DNA of 64,000 nucleotides from Sphingomonas sp. LT1P40. GTDB lineage: Bacteria; Pseudomonadota; Alphaproteobacteria; Sphingomonadales; Sphingomonadaceae. Under the pieces are notes generated by a model. The model was not told the origin of the DNA and made no database searches. It saw only the letters and a program-made list of their open reading frames with translations. The stretch lies in the NCBI RefSeq assembly GCF_036663835.1, contig NZ_JAXOJT010000001.1, positions 1,612,001-1,676,000 on the forward strand. The letters are read 5' to 3'. The translations under genes were made by a program, and so were the position numbers. Of the stretch, positions 63,298 to 64,000 are shown one piece after another (within the stretch, counting starts at the first letter, position 1; every line of letters begins with the position of its first letter).

Positions 63298-63475
63298 CCT
63301 TCTCCAGAGGGAGAAGGATACCGCAGCTTGGCAGCTTGCTGCCTAGCGGAGGTTGGATGAGGGGACGCCGCGTTATCGATAGGGTGATCCCCTCACCCAG
63401 CTCCGACTAAGGCCTTGCTTCGCAAGACCCAAGTCTGCGCAACCCTCTCCCGACGGGAGAGGAGACAGGCCCTTA
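63298..63475. repeat. Cluster of extragenic hairpins
   Basis: The 194-base gap holds several palindromes: CTTCTCC-AGAG-GGAGAAG near 63300, an imperfect pair GGAGGTTGGATGAGGGGA / TCCCCTCACCCAGCTCC, CTTGC-TTC-GCAAG, and CCTCTCCC-GAC-GGGAGAGG near 63450. It lies between the ends of two convergent genes and shows no gene. Typical compound dispersed repeat. Confidence 0.7.
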
Positions 63476-64000
63476 CCGCTTCCGCACCGTATAACTCGAC
63501 GGCAGGAACAGAAACACCTCGGTCGGCCCGCCACGCGCCCATTCGACGGGACGGTCGAGGCCGGTGACATCGACGCCCGAACCAGTCCCGAACTTCGCGG
63601 CGGAAGCGGCGGCATCGGCGGCGATCAAATCGATGATCTGGCCGCGATACTGATCAGGATTGACCACCGACAGCGTCGGCTCACCCGAAATGCTGACCTG
63701 CGTCCGCCCAGCCTTGGCCACCGCTTCGACGAAGCGCGCGACCGTCGCCTTGGCGGTGGCGATATCCATGCCGGGGGTCAGCCGCACCTTGACCAGAAAA
63801 AACGTCTGGTCGGTATCGGGCCGACCGTCACCGGAGAAGCGCAGATTACCATATTCAGCGAGCGTCAGCGGCGTCAGGACATACTCGCCGATCGCCAGTT
63901 CGACTCCGGCCTTTGCCGCGCCGGCGATCATGTTGGCGATGGTCGCACGCAGATCGGCCTTGCGCGCCGTCGCGTCACGCGCGTCGCCGACCACGCGCAC
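63473..64000 (-). CDS. Protein of unknown function (SIMPL/DUF541-like), C-terminal part
   Basis: The reading frame runs off the right edge, and at least 176 codons are present. It includes alternating strands and helices (KADLRATIANMIAGAAKAG, FFLVKVRLTPGMDIATAKAT, VNPDQYRGQIIDLIAADA) and ends FLFLPSSYTVRKR. The general look resembles SIMPL/DUF541 periplasmic proteins, but the match is weak. The apparent GTG at the edge is probably not the true start. Confidence 0.6.
   Translation of the reverse strand: MRVVGDARDATARKADLRATIANMIAGAAKAGVELAIGEYVLTPLTLAEYGNLRFSGDGRPDTDQTFFLVKVRLTPGMDIATAKATVARFVEAVAKAGRTQVSISGEPTLSVVNPDQYRGQIIDLIAADAAASAAKFGTGSGVDVTGLDRPVEWARGGPTEVFLFLPSSYTVRKR

Overview
The window is a chromosomal, GC-rich stretch, most likely from an alphaproteobacterium of the order Sphingomonadales (Sphingomonas or a close relative). 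This rests on an alphaproteobacterial-type glutamate-cysteine ligase, a GapR (DUF2312) protein, the secB / Tim44-like / mltA / Smr neighbourhood, the general look of the proteins and the many GC-rich extragenic palindromes. There is no rRNA gene here, so the genus is inferred.

Layout. 1-5.9 kb: the 3' end of rpoB, a tRNA-shaped RNA element between the genes, then complete rpoC and a strong terminator. 6-7.6 kb: comM on the minus strand. 7.7-11.1 kb: a small membrane protein, then rpmH-rnpA-yidD-yidC-engB (ribosome, RNase P, membrane insertion, ribosome assembly), joined by NTGA stop/start overlaps. 11.1-18 kb: secreted S9 peptidase, glutathione S-transferase, secreted zinc metalloprotease, cupin, dapE. 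18-25.7 kb: a GGDEF/EAL protein, the Smr-mltA-Tim44-like group divergent from secB, then murJ and trpS. 25.7-33.3 kb: a frameshifted epimerase, gshA, rsmE, an oxidoreductase, ubiA, pmbA, cysQ. 33.3-38.4 kb: an XpaC-like gene with telA, two secreted proteins, typA.

38.6-42.9 kb is the accessory part. An OmpA-family gene is followed by a Phd/PIN toxin-antitoxin pair, then a second, headless copy of the ompA 3' end, then an AT-richer 621-residue TIR-domain protein that looks like an antiphage-type effector, and a truncated helix-turn-helix gene that ends in a palindrome.

42.9-47 kb: the Holliday-junction genes ruvC, ruvA and ruvB with yebC on the minus strand. A GIY-YIG nuclease gene bounded by 30-bp inverted palindromic repeats sits between ruvA and ruvB. 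47-52.9 kb: YbjQ, GapR, an S41 peptidase, an Lrp/AsnC regulator, DoxX, tRNA-Asp, an AI-2E-type permease, glpK. 52.9-54.2 kb: a proton antiporter. 54.2-63.3 kb: a fatty-acid or side-chain beta-oxidation cluster: acyl-CoA ligase, serine hydrolase, FadJ-type multifunctional enzyme, VOC protein, two acyl-CoA dehydrogenases and TesB thioesterase. The right edge cuts a minus-strand gene of unknown function.

The strongest leads are: the tRNA-like structure without an anticodon loop between rpoB and rpoC; the TIR protein in its disturbed ompA/TA locus; the REP-flanked GIY-YIG gene inside the ruv region; a bipartite motif shared upstream of ubiA and ruvA at nearly the same distance from the start codon; and the rpmH/rnpA junction, where rnpA has no ordinary start codon.
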